A stretch of DNA of 12,470 nucleotides from Anaeroplasma sp902783745 (GTDB lineage: Bacteria > Bacillota_I > Bacilli_A > Acholeplasmatales > Anaeroplasmataceae), in contig CAMOKL010000037.1 of NCBI GenBank assembly GCA_946617655.1, forward strand, positions 1-12,470. The letters are read 5' to 3'. This document shows positions 1 to 7,401 of this stretch, in pieces. Under the pieces are notes generated by a model. That model saw nothing but the letters and a program-made list of their open reading frames with translations. It was not told the DNA's origin and did not search any database. The translations under genes were made by a program, and so were the position numbers. Within the stretch, counting starts at the first letter, position 1. Each line of letters opens with the position of its first letter.

Positions 1-1
1 G

Positions 2-72
2 AAAAAGAGATATGTTTCCATACCTCTAATTCAAAGAAACTTTTTCAGCAGGCTCTCAGTGACTCTTTTTTT
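2..72 (+). terminator. Possible terminator of an upstream gene, cut by the window edge
   Basis: AAAAAGAG at 2-9 is complementary to CTCTTTTT at 63-70, and the right arm runs into a T-tract (66-72). The stretch between can form a smaller hairpin (GAGATATG-TTTC-CATACCTC, 7-27, with one G-U pair). GAAAAAG at 1-7 can instead pair with CTTTTTC at 40-46. It may be the tail of a structured RNA or leader that begins outside the window. I do not recognise a known riboswitch in it. Confidence 0.35.
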
Positions 73-96
73 CTTTTAATAATAATAAAAAAATTA

Positions 97-125
97 TATA
101 ATATTAATATATTTAATATGAGGTG
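97..125 (+). promoter_or_regulatory. Likely -10 box and ribosome site of rimM
   Basis: TATAAT at 97-102 is a perfect -10, but no good -35 lies 16-18 bases upstream, where the sequence is only T-rich. The ribosome site GAGGTG at 120-125 sits 5 bases before the rimM ATG. Because the preceding T-tract looks like a terminator, this promoter may start the rimM-trmD-malQ-holA transcript. Confidence 0.4.
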
Positions 126-130
126 CTTAT

Positions 131-619
131 ATGAAATATTATAAATGTGGCCAAATACTTAAAACTCATGGTATTAAAGGCGATTTAAAGATAAAAGAAG
201 AAACTGATTTTAATAGATTTAGTAAAGGTAATACCTTATATATCCTTTATAATGATGAATATGTTAAGGTTATAGTTAATAACGTTAAAGAATTCCAAAA
301 TGGATTACTTGTTTCATTTAAGGATATGCTAGATATTAATCTAGTTGAAAAATTCCATGGATGTAATATCTATGTATCTGAAGAGGATAGAGGCGAATTA
401 GAATCCGGTTTTTATTATAATGAAATAATAGGACTTCCTATTTATAATGAAAATAACGAATTAAGAGGAAAGGTTATTAATATAATAGAATATCCTCACG
501 CTAAATACTTAGAAGTAGAATCTAATGGTAAGACTTCATTAATTCCTTTTATTGATGAATTTATATTAGATGTATTAGAGGATAAAATTATAATTAAAGA
601 AATTGAGGGATTATTGTGA
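131..619 (+). CDS. rimM: 16S rRNA processing protein RimM
   Basis: RimM binds ribosomal protein S19 and helps the 30S head mature before 16S rRNA is finally processed; this is known for the family. The 162-residue product has the usual length. The N-terminal RimM barrel is recognisable from the GQILKTHGIKGDLK stretch at residues 7-20, a close match to the family's G-I-x-x-x-H-G-[IL]-x-G-E signature. The second half, from about residue 93 (FYYNEIIGLPIY onward, then LIPFIDEFI), matches the PRC-barrel domain that contacts S19. The ATG at 131 has GAGGTG 5 bases upstream. Its TGA stop lies inside the GTG start of trmD (GTGA, 616-619), so the two are translationally coupled. In Firmicutes rpsP usually lies just upstream; that is outside this window. 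Confidence 0.95.
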   Translation: MKYYKCGQILKTHGIKGDLKIKEETDFNRFSKGNTLYILYNDEYVKVIVNNVKEFQNGLLVSFKDMLDINLVEKFHGCNIYVSEEDRGELESGFYYNEIIGLPIYNENNELRGKVINIIEYPHAKYLEVESNGKTSLIPFIDEFILDVLEDKIIIKEIEGLL

Positions 620-1347
620 AAATAAAAATATTAACCTTATTCCCTAATATGTTTAATGAATTTATTGGTGAATCAATAATTAAGCGTGCAAAGGATAAGG
701 GAATAGTTGAATTTGAAATAATTGATTTTAGATTATGGAGTAATGATAAGCATCATCATGTAGATGATACACCATGTAGTGGTGGTGCAGGTATGGTTTT
801 AAGACCAGATATCTTAATACCTGCAATTAAAGATAATTCTTGCTCTAATACATATAAAATATTAATGACTCCTCAAGGAAAATTATATAAGCAAGATATT
901 GCAGAAGAATTAAGTAAAAAAGATGAAATAATGATTATATGTGGTCATTATGAAGGTTTTGATGAAAGAATAAGAGATTATGTAGATGATGAAATATCTA
1001 TAGGCGATTATGTACTTACAGGTGGTGAGCTTGCATCTATGGTATTATCTGATTCTATTATTAGATTACTTAATGATGCGATAAAAAAAGAAAGTCATGA
1101 AGATGATTCATTTCAAAATGGATTACTTGAATATCCACAATATACACGTCCTATAGAATATGATGGTAAAATGGTACCTAGTGTATTATTAAATGGAAAT
1201 CATAAGGATATTAGAAAATGGAGATTAAAAGAATCATTAAGAAAAACATTAAAAAGAAGACCAGATCTTTTAACTAATAGAAAATATACAAAAGAAGAGT
1301 TGGAATTATTAGATGAAATAAAGGAGGAAGAAGATGGAAAAAAGTAG
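616..1347 (+). CDS. trmD: tRNA (guanine-N1-)-methyltransferase TrmD
   Basis: TrmD methylates G37, next to the anticodon, using S-adenosylmethionine, and prevents +1 frameshifting. The 243-residue product shows the SPOUT trefoil-knot motifs in order: MTPQG (84-88), CGHYEGFDERI (109-119) and IGDYVLTGGE (129-138). The likely catalytic Asp is D164 in the DDSF segment, and SGGAGMVLRPD lies near residue 55. Translation starts at GTG 616, overlapping the rimM stop by 4 bases, with GAGGGA at 605-610 as ribosome site. The rplS gene that usually follows trmD is replaced here by malQ, whose start lies 14 bases before the trmD stop (TAG 1345-1347). Confidence 0.97.
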   Translation: MKIKILTLFPNMFNEFIGESIIKRAKDKGIVEFEIIDFRLWSNDKHHHVDDTPCSGGAGMVLRPDILIPAIKDNSCSNTYKILMTPQGKLYKQDIAEELSKKDEIMIICGHYEGFDERIRDYVDDEISIGDYVLTGGELASMVLSDSIIRLLNDAIKKESHEDDSFQNGLLEYPQYTRPIEYDGKMVPSVLLNGNHKDIRKWRLKESLRKTLKRRPDLLTNRKYTKEELELLDEIKEEEDGKK

Positions 1348-2785
1348 TGGAATATTACTAGCAATATCATCACTTCCTAATAAGTATGGTATTGGTTCTT
1401 TTGGGGAAGATGCAAAGAGATTTGTTGATTTCTTAAAGAAAAGTAAAATTAAATATTGGCAAATATTACCATTAGGTCCTACATCTATTGGAGATTCCCC
1501 ATACCAAAGCTATTCATCTTACGCAATAAATCCATATTTTATTGACTTAGATTGGTTAGTATCGCAAGGACTTCTTACAAATGATGATTTAAAAGATTAT
1601 ATTCATGATACAAAATATGTAGATTATGGATATATATTTAATACAAGATTTAATATCTTGCAAAAAGCATATAATTATCATAATAAATATCAAATTGAAT
1701 TTGATAAATTTAAAGAAGAAAATAAAGAATGGTTAGATGGATATGCAGTATTCATGATGCTACACCGTGAACATGAGAATAAAGGATTAGAGGATTGGTA
1801 CCCTGATTTTAAATTCAAAGTAGGACACGCAATGGATTGGGCATTAAATGAATATAAGGATGAGGTGGATTATTTTAAATTTATCCAGTATCTAGCATAT
1901 AAAGAATATTTTATTCTAAAGGATTACGCAAACAAGAATGGAATTAAAATTATAGGTGATATTCCATTCTATTGTGCATATGATTCACATGACTTATATG
2001 ACAATAGAGAAATGTTTCAATTAAACCCTGACCTAACACCTAAGAATGTCGCTGGCTGTCCACCTGATTTTTTTAGCGAAAATGGACAGTTATGGGGAAA
2101 TCCATGTTATGACTTTGAAAAACAAAAATTAGACAAATTTAAGTGGTATAAGGCAAGAATTAATCATCAGCTAAAGCTATATGATGTATTAAGAATAGAT
2201 CATTTTAGAGCTTTTGCAGGATATTATGAAATACCATATGGTATGAAAAACGCAAAAATTGGTAGATGGGCTAAGGGACCTGGATATGAATTATTTAAAG
2301 GAATTGATTCATCACGTATTATTGCAGAAAACTTAGGCTTTATAACACCAGATGTTAAAAGATTATTAACTAAGACTAAATTTTTAGGTATTAATGTATT
2401 CCAATTTGAATTAGGAGATGGAATACATTCACCAATTAAAAAAGAAAGCTATAGTAATAGCGTATTATATAGTGGTACTCATGATAATGAGTGTTTATAT
2501 TCATTTTATATAAATAGTGAAGCAAAATATAAAAAGCTTATAGATAAGCTATGTAATATTAGTGTATTAGATAATCCTAATTTTAAGATTATAGAATACT
2601 TATTTAAAAAGGATTCTCCTTTAGTAATAATCCCTATGCAGGATTATTTATCAAAGGATTTATCATCTCGTATGAATACTCCATCAACTCCATTTGGTAA
2701 TTGGTGTTACAGAGTATCAAAAGAAGAATTAAATAACGAGCTTTCAAAATGTATTAGAAATTTAATTACAAGGTGTAATCGTTAA
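1334..2785 (+). CDS. malQ: 4-alpha-glucanotransferase (amylomaltase, GH77)
   Basis: MalQ transfers 4-alpha-glucan segments between maltodextrins in the cytoplasm and releases glucose, feeding glycogen, starch or maltose use. The 483-residue length is normal for GH77. Visible motifs are GDSPYQSYSS (53-62, substrate site), GDIPFYCAYDSHD, and CPPDFFSENGQLWGNP of the mobile loop. The catalytic residues by family pattern are nucleophile D289 in LRIDHFR, acid/base E332 in AENLG, and stabiliser D384 in GTHDNE. The ATG at 1334 is preceded by AAGGAGG at 1321-1327, which lies inside trmD, so the genes overlap by 14 bases. Its TAA shares one base with the holA ATG. The place in a tRNA-methylase/replication operon is unusual; the enzyme itself looks intact. 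Confidence 0.96.
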   Translation: MEKSSGILLAISSLPNKYGIGSFGEDAKRFVDFLKKSKIKYWQILPLGPTSIGDSPYQSYSSYAINPYFIDLDWLVSQGLLTNDDLKDYIHDTKYVDYGYIFNTRFNILQKAYNYHNKYQIEFDKFKEENKEWLDGYAVFMMLHREHENKGLEDWYPDFKFKVGHAMDWALNEYKDEVDYFKFIQYLAYKEYFILKDYANKNGIKIIGDIPFYCAYDSHDLYDNREMFQLNPDLTPKNVAGCPPDFFSENGQLWGNPCYDFEKQKLDKFKWYKARINHQLKLYDVLRIDHFRAFAGYYEIPYGMKNAKIGRWAKGPGYELFKGIDSSRIIAENLGFITPDVKRLLTKTKFLGINVFQFELGDGIHSPIKKESYSNSVLYSGTHDNECLYSFYINSEAKYKKLIDKLCNISVLDNPNFKIIEYLFKKDSPLVIIPMQDYLSKDLSSRMNTPSTPFGNWCYRVSKEELNNELSKCIRNLITRCNR

Positions 2786-3708
2786 TGCATACATATATTA
2801 TTGAAGCAGATGATATTGCTGCGCTAAATTTAAAAATTGAAGAGATTAAATCAAAGATACCTGATTGTGATTTCTCACAATATGATATGGATGATGATGA
2901 CATCTATGAGGTAATAGATGAGCTTAAGACTATATCTATGTTTGATAACACAAAGGTTGTATTAGCTAAAAATGGAGAAGGTCTTTTTAAGGCAACAGGA
3001 GAACAAGCATTTGAGCTTCAAAAGACATTAGTTGATACATCAAATGAAAATGTATTAATTGTTGCGATAACAAGAGATTATGTAGGCAATGAGCTTTTTA
3101 ATAAGATTAAAAGATTTTCTACTAATATAAATCTACAAATTAAAAATATTCCATTAGATGAATTTGCAAAAAAAGAATTTGAAAATGATAACTTTAATGT
3201 GTTAGATGATACTATTAATATGTTAATACAATATTCAGGAGATATGAGTAGCTTAAGATGTAATATTGATTTATTAAAGTGTTATAAATGGGATAGTAAA
3301 TCTATAACAAAAGAAGATATTGAATTTATGATAACTCGTCCATTAGATGATAATGTATATGATATTATAAATGCATTTATATCTCGTGATAAAAAAAGAG
3401 TATTTATGCTATATAATGATTTAAAAACATTAAATATTAAACCACCATTTTTAATTTCATTATTAATTAATAAAATGATAGAAATGTATAATGTTTATAT
3501 ACTTGCAAAAGCAAGAACAAGCCAAGATGAGATTGCAAGAATATTTAATGTTAAATCAGGAAGAGCTTATTATATGATTAAAAATGTTAATAAGGTATCT
3601 TTAAATGAAATTAAGAATAATCTAGATGAATTAATTAATCTAGATTATAGAATAAAATCAGGAAAAATTGATGATTCTATAGGCTTAGAGCTATTCTTAT
3701 TAAAGTAG
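2785..3708 (+). CDS. holA: DNA polymerase III subunit delta
   Basis: HolA (delta) opens the beta sliding clamp as part of the clamp loader during replication. The 307-residue product has no Walker A motif, as expected for delta. The N-terminal segment TISMFDNTKVVLAKN (about 49-63) matches the family's conserved strand where a helix meets the clamp-binding region. The C-terminal part has PPFLISLLINKMIEMYNVYILA and an all-helical end, as in the clamp-loader collar. The start ATG overlaps the malQ stop (TAATG), with AAGGTG about 10 bases upstream. The convergent neighbour rpsT follows, an arrangement common in Firmicutes, which supports the call. Confidence 0.9.
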   Translation: MHTYIIEADDIAALNLKIEEIKSKIPDCDFSQYDMDDDDIYEVIDELKTISMFDNTKVVLAKNGEGLFKATGEQAFELQKTLVDTSNENVLIVAITRDYVGNELFNKIKRFSTNINLQIKNIPLDEFAKKEFENDNFNVLDDTINMLIQYSGDMSSLRCNIDLLKCYKWDSKSITKEDIEFMITRPLDDNVYDIINAFISRDKKRVFMLYNDLKTLNIKPPFLISLLINKMIEMYNVYILAKARTSQDEIARIFNVKSGRAYYMIKNVNKVSLNEIKNNLDELINLDYRIKSGKIDDSIGLELFLLK

Positions 3709-3720
3709 AAGAATAAATAA

Positions 3721-3746
3721 AAAAAGCACCGAGAGGTGCCTTTTTT
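3721..3746. terminator. Bidirectional terminator between holA and rpsT
   Basis: GCACC (3726-3730), loop GAGA and GGTGC (3735-3739) form a hairpin. It has a run of A on its left and C plus six T on its right, so it has a U-tract on either strand. It can end both the holA transcript and the convergent rpsT transcript. Confidence 0.85.
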
Positions 3747-3772
3747 ATTTTAAAAGATCTTTTAAATTATAA

Positions 3773-4036
3773 TTACTTTAATTCGTTAACTTTGTTAGCT
3801 AATTCTGACTTATGTCTAGCAACATAGTTCTTATGAACGATGCCCTTAGCTTGTGCCTTGTCTAACTTCTTATAAGCTAAATTTAATGCAACAGTAGCCT
3901 TTTCCTTATCGTTTGCTAAAACTGCTTGATTAACTGCCTTCATTGCTGTCTTAAGTGAAGACTTGAAGCTTTGGTTTTGAAGTCTAGCTTTTTCATTAGT
4001 GCGAACACGCTTGATCTGCTGTTTAATGTTTGCCAT
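3773..4036 (-). CDS. rpsT: 30S ribosomal protein S20
   Basis: S20 binds 16S rRNA early in 30S assembly. The product is 87 residues, within the usual 82-90, very rich in Lys, Arg and Ala. It begins MANIKQQIKRVRTNEKARLQ, the family's typical N-terminus, and ends with the HKNYVARHKSELANKV segment. I start it at the ATG at 4036-4034. GGAGGTGA lies directly upstream on the minus strand (4041-4048), and S20 proteins begin MANIK. A longer reading from 4057 would put the ribosome site inside the gene. It has its own promoter and shares the terminator with holA. Confidence 0.96.
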   Translation of the reverse strand: MANIKQQIKRVRTNEKARLQNQSFKSSLKTAMKAVNQAVLANDKEKATVALNLAYKKLDKAQAKGIVHKNYVARHKSELANKVNELK

Positions 4037-4066
4037 GATTTCACCTCCGTTATACACGCAATTTGA

Positions 4067-4095
4067 ATTATAACAAATTAAAGTTATTAAATCAA
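4067..4095 (-). promoter_or_regulatory. rpsT promoter
   Basis: On the minus strand TTGATT (4095-4090) and TATAAT (4072-4067) are separated by exactly 17 bases. Transcription would start about 20-25 bases before the rpsT ATG, giving a short leader that carries the GGAGG site. This is a strong sigma-A type promoter. Confidence 0.8.
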
Positions 4096-4164
4096 GAAAA
4101 TTTTTGAAATTAGTAGTTAATTAAAATCGCTTTTATGAGATAATAAGAGAAAAGAGGTAATTTT

Positions 4165-5457
4165 ATGGCAGATATTATAATTTCTAAATTAATTAATGAG
4201 CATAAAAATGATGTATTGAATTATGCAATATCTATGGCAAATGATTTTGATAGAATTGTTATTGATATAGATATTACAACAGGTATTGTGTTTTTAAAAA
4301 GCAATATAGAAATACATATTGCAAAGGGTAGATGTATTACTGCATCATCTAATATAGATGATTTTAAATTTAATAATGAATCTAAATTAAATTTAGTTAC
4401 AAGACCTACATGGGAGGATTGCAGCTATGATGGTGCACCATCTATGTTTTTCTTTTATGGTAAAGATTTATCTAATGTTAAATTTACAGGCGAAGGTATA
4501 ATTGATGGTAATGAAGAAATATTTTATGGTAGAGTAACAAAAAATCATATAGAAGGTAAGTTTTATCCAAGAGTACCTATGATTTATTTGATTAATTCAT
4601 CTAATATCATATTACAAGATATTACATTAACTAGAAGTGCGTTTTGGACCATACATTTAGTAGGAGATAGAAATGTAGTAGTAGATAATGTAAAAATTTT
4701 AAATTCTCGTATTTTTGCAAACTGTGATGGTATAGATATTGATTCATGTAATAATGTTACAGTTAAAAATTGTAATATTATTGCCGCTGATGATTGTATT
4801 GTATTAAAGAGTACTAAAGAAGGTATGAAATATGGAGATTGTCATAATATTAGAGGATTTAATAATGTATTAGCATCTACATCAGCTGCAATAAAAATTG
4901 GTAGTGAAACAGAAAGTAATTTCTATGATATTAAATTCTATGACAATAGAATATATGATTCTAATAGAGGTATATCTTTCCAATTAAGAGATAAAGGATT
5001 AATATATGATGTTACATTCAAGAATATATCTATAGAAACACATCATTTCTCTCCATTAGAATGGTGGGGTAAGGCAGAACCTATATTTATATCTTGTAAT
5101 AGAAGATATAAGAATAGCCTACTTGGAAATATAAGAGATATTAAATTTAGTAATATAACAATTAATTCAGAAAATTCTATATATCTATATGGAGATATAA
5201 AGAATGTTATATTTAAAAATGTATCAATGAGATTTAATAGAAAAACTGATTATGATTTAAAGCTACATGATATTAGACCATCAGAAGAATTTAATGGCCC
5301 TTTAGCTTCCCCATTAAATTTAATAACAATAGATTCTGCATCTGATATTACATTTAAATATTTTAATTATTTAATTGAAGATAATATTAAAGATGAAGTA
5401 GATGAATTATATAATATTAAAGGTAATAATATAGTAATAAATAACAAAAGCTTTTAA
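4165..5457 (+). CDS. Glycoside hydrolase family 28 (polygalacturonase-like)
   Basis: GH28 enzymes are right-handed beta-helix proteins that hydrolyse pectic polymers (polygalacturonan or rhamnogalacturonan). The 430-residue product shows the catalytic aspartates: D188 in NCDGIDID and D209-D210 in ADDCIVLKS. It also has an RG-containing site, NRGIS, at 267-271. The usual G-H-G loop is replaced by STSAAIKIGSE (238-248), as in some bacterial GH28 subgroups, so exact substrate and mode are open. Isoleucine- and asparagine-rich repeats such as NNVTVKNCNI fit the coils of the helix. No signal peptide is visible (the start is MADIIISKLINEHKND), so it probably acts in the cytoplasm on imported oligosaccharides. 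AGAGGT lies about 8 bases before the ATG. It stands alone between rpsT and pgsA, with no transporter nearby. Confidence 0.85.
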   Translation: MADIIISKLINEHKNDVLNYAISMANDFDRIVIDIDITTGIVFLKSNIEIHIAKGRCITASSNIDDFKFNNESKLNLVTRPTWEDCSYDGAPSMFFFYGKDLSNVKFTGEGIIDGNEEIFYGRVTKNHIEGKFYPRVPMIYLINSSNIILQDITLTRSAFWTIHLVGDRNVVVDNVKILNSRIFANCDGIDIDSCNNVTVKNCNIIAADDCIVLKSTKEGMKYGDCHNIRGFNNVLASTSAAIKIGSETESNFYDIKFYDNRIYDSNRGISFQLRDKGLIYDVTFKNISIETHHFSPLEWWGKAEPIFISCNRRYKNSLLGNIRDIKFSNITINSENSIYLYGDIKNVIFKNVSMRFNRKTDYDLKLHDIRPSEEFNGPLASPLNLITIDSASDITFKYFNYLIEDNIKDEVDELYNIKGNNIVINNKSF

Positions 5458-5480
5458 ATATTTTATTTATAATAAAATAA

Positions 5481-5531
5481 TTGTTAAATAAATATGTTAA
5501 ATATGTTATAATTTATATAGTTTTTTGGAGG
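5481..5531 (+). promoter_or_regulatory. pgsA promoter and ribosome site
   Basis: An extended -10, TGT-TATAAT (5504-5512), lies upstream of pgsA. A TTGTTA at 5481-5486 could act as -35, but its spacer of 20 is long, so the TG extension probably matters. GGAGG at 5527-5531 lies 7 bases before the ATG. Confidence 0.6.
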
Positions 5532-5538
5532 TTTTATT

Positions 5539-6159
5539 ATGACTTTACCTAATAAGCTTACAATGCTTAGAATTATATTAATTCCAGTAATGGTTATAAT
5601 TTATTATATTCCATTCTTTTCTAATACTTATGTATTTAAGTTAAATGATGGAATTGGTTTCTTTTACGGATTAAGTCTATCATCATTAATAATGTTTGTT
5701 ATATTTGCGTTAGCATCAATTACAGATTTTTTTGATGGTGCAATCGCAAGAAAATATAATTTAATTACATCATTTGGTAAGTTTGCAGACCCACTTGCAG
5801 ATAAGATGTTAGTTTTTACTGCGATGACTTTATTAATGCTTGATGTATTACCTTATGGTGATTGGTATCAATATATAATGCCTGCGTTTGCGTTTATAAT
5901 AATGCTTATCCGTGAATTTATGGTATCAGGTATTAGAATGGTTGTTGCGTTAAAAGGAGAAGCTGTTGCGGCAGGATGGATGGGCAAGTGGAAAACATTT
6001 GTTACAATGATTGCAATAATTGTTTTATTCTTTATGCATATTCATATTGTTATTGCAATAATTGGTATGGTACTTATGTATATTGCTTGCATATTAACAA
6101 TAACATCTGGAATTCAGTATTTTTATAATGCTAGAAAAATTATTTTAGAATCAATTTAA
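5539..6159 (+). CDS. pgsA: CDP-diacylglycerol-glycerol-3-phosphate 3-phosphatidyltransferase
   Basis: PgsA joins CDP-diacylglycerol and glycerol-3-phosphate to phosphatidylglycerol phosphate, the committed step to phosphatidylglycerol and cardiolipin, in the cytoplasmic membrane. The 206-residue product carries the complete CDP-alcohol phosphotransferase motif: D63, D66, G67, A70-R71, then G80, D84 and D88. Several hydrophobic spans are evident: about 10-25, 45-62, 88-105, 112-128, 152-170 and 172-192. The start TLPNKLTMLRI is typical for PgsA and not for a cardiolipin synthase paralogue. Adjacency to recA is conserved in Firmicutes, but cinA, which often lies between them, is absent. Confidence 0.93.
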   Translation: MTLPNKLTMLRIILIPVMVIIYYIPFFSNTYVFKLNDGIGFFYGLSLSSLIMFVIFALASITDFFDGAIARKYNLITSFGKFADPLADKMLVFTAMTLLMLDVLPYGDWYQYIMPAFAFIIMLIREFMVSGIRMVVALKGEAVAAGWMGKWKTFVTMIAIIVLFFMHIHIVIAIIGMVLMYIACILTITSGIQYFYNARKIILESI

Positions 6160-6164
6160 AAAAA

Positions 6165-6210
6165 TTGGAAAATGTTTAGACATTTCTATCTATTATTTAA
6201 TATGGAGGTG
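6165..6210 (+). promoter_or_regulatory. recA leader with a dyad that may be an operator
   Basis: AAATGT (6170-6175), spacer TTAG and ACATTT (6180-6185) form a perfect 6-base dyad upstream of recA. A weak promoter, TTGGAA (6165-6170) and TATCTA (6187-6192) with spacing 16, would place the dyad between -35 and -10, where a repressor such as LexA could act. The sequence does not match the Bacillus SOS box (CGAAC-N4-GTTCG), so this is only a candidate. GGAGGTG at 6204-6210 is the recA ribosome site. Confidence 0.35.
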
Positions 6211-6215
6211 TATTT

Positions 6216-7199
6216 ATGGCAGATAATGATGCTAAAAAGGAAGCATTAAATAATGCGTTAAAACAAATTGAAAAAGAATTCGGTAAGGGTTCAGTAATGA
6301 GAATGGGAGATAGAGAAGTACAAAAGGTAGATGTTATCCCATCTGGTTCAATATCCTTAGATAAGGCTTTAGGAGTTGGTGGTTATCCTAAGGGAAGAAT
6401 AATTGAAATCTATGGACCTGAATCATCAGGTAAAACTACTTTTGCACTACATGCAATTGCAAATGCACAAAAAGCAGGTGGATTTGCTGCATTTATTGAT
6501 GCAGAGCATGCACTAGATCCTGTTTATGCTAAGAACTTAGGGGTTGATGTTGAGAATTTAATTTTATCTCAACCTGATTCAGGAGAACAAGCTTTAGAGA
6601 TTGCAGAAGCATTAATTAAGTCTGGTTCTGTTGATGTAATTGTTATTGACTCAGTTGCAGCATTAGTTCCTGAGGCTGAATTAAATGGAGATATGGGTGA
6701 TAACCATGTTGGACTTCAGGCAAGATTAATGAGCCAAGCTATGAGAAAGATGGCTGGTTTAATTTCTAAGACTAATTGTGTTGCAATATTCATTAACCAA
6801 ATAAGAGAAAAGGTTGGTGTATTATTTGGTAATCCTGAAACAACAACAGGTGGTCGTGCATTAAAGTTCTTCGCATCTGTAAGATTAGAAATTAGAAGAA
6901 GTGATGCGTTAAAGGATGGTACTGAAATTATTGGTAATAGAACTAATATTAAGGTAGTTAAGAATAAGGTTGCACCACCATTTAAAACAGCAGCAGTAGA
7001 TATTATTTATGGAGAAGGTATATCAAAATTAGGTGAAATCATTGATATGGCTTCTGAGGCTGATATTATCCATAAGCAAGGTGCATGGTATTCTTATAAT
7101 GGAGAAAAGATTGGTCAGGGTAGAGAAAATGCTAAATTATATTTAGAAGCTCATCCTGAAATATCTGATGAAATAGAAGCAAAGGTAAGAGCACTATAA
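6216..7199 (+). CDS. recA: Recombinase RecA
   Basis: RecA forms filaments on single-stranded DNA, drives strand exchange, and triggers cleavage of LexA-type repressors. The 327-residue product shows the Walker A box GPESSGKT (67-74), the Walker B strand VIVID (141-145), and the loop-2 region NPETTTGGRALKFFASVR (207-224). GPESSGKT lies in an intact ATPase core, and the N-terminal oligomerisation helix is present. The C-terminus ends at KVRAL, lacking the long acidic tail of many RecA proteins (typical length about 340-355), so it is near the short end of the family. GGAGGTG precedes the ATG by 5 bases. A strong terminator follows directly. Confidence 0.98.
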   Translation: MADNDAKKEALNNALKQIEKEFGKGSVMRMGDREVQKVDVIPSGSISLDKALGVGGYPKGRIIEIYGPESSGKTTFALHAIANAQKAGGFAAFIDAEHALDPVYAKNLGVDVENLILSQPDSGEQALEIAEALIKSGSVDVIVIDSVAALVPEAELNGDMGDNHVGLQARLMSQAMRKMAGLISKTNCVAIFINQIREKVGVLFGNPETTTGGRALKFFASVRLEIRRSDALKDGTEIIGNRTNIKVVKNKVAPPFKTAAVDIIYGEGISKLGEIIDMASEADIIHKQGAWYSYNGEKIGQGRENAKLYLEAHPEISDEIEAKVRAL

Positions 7200-7206
7200 T
7201 TATTAG

Positions 7207-7235
7207 GCAGTTTAGATTAAACTAAACTGCTTTTT
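7207..7235 (+). terminator. recA terminator
   Basis: GCAGTTTAG (7207-7215), loop ATTAAA and CTAAACTGC (7222-7230) form a perfect 9-bp stem followed by five T. The end of the right arm with its T-run is then repeated imperfectly (AACTGCTTTTT, 7236-7246), looking like a small slippage duplication. Confidence 0.9.
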
Positions 7236-7259
7236 AACTGCTTTTTCTATAGTTTTTCA

Positions 7260-7288
7260 TTGACTTTAAAAATTTATTAAGTTATAAT
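7260..7288 (+). promoter_or_regulatory. tRNA-Ser promoter
   Basis: TTGACT at 7260-7265 and TATAAT at 7283-7288 are separated by exactly 17 bases. Transcription would begin about 15 bases before the mature tRNA end. This is a strong sigma-A promoter as expected for a tRNA. Confidence 0.85.
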
Positions 7289-7310
7289 AATTTTCGTATA
7301 TACTTGGTAT

Positions 7311-7401
7311 GGAGTAATACTCAAGAGGCTCAAGAGGCTTCCCTGCTAAGGAAGTAGACCGGGTTACTGGTGCGAGGGTTCGAATCCCTCTTGCTCCGCC
7401 A
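7311..7401 (+). tRNA. tRNA-Ser (anticodon GCU)
   Basis: The acceptor arm is GGAGTAA (7311-7317) with TTGCTCC (7391-7397), discriminator G 7398 and an encoded CCA (7399-7401). The anticodon loop CTGCTAA lies between CTTCC and GGAAG, with GCT at 7345-7347, reading AGU and AGC codons. The long variable arm (ACCGG-GTTA-CTGGT) marks it as class II tRNA-Ser. The T arm is GAGGG-TTCGAAT-CCCTC. The 91-base length is normal. Its 3' end is duplicated 3.3 kb downstream, so the gene is the likely integration site of the neighbouring island. Confidence 0.97.

Noticed and set aside
4037..4057. Upstream ATG adding seven residues to S20
   Set aside because: The GGAGG ribosome site would then lie inside the coding region, and S20 proteins begin MANIK.
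5459..5479. AT-only inverted repeat (TATTTTATT / AATAAAATA) after the GH28 gene as a terminator
   Set aside because: No G or C in the stem and no T-run after it; chance is likely in such AT-rich DNA.
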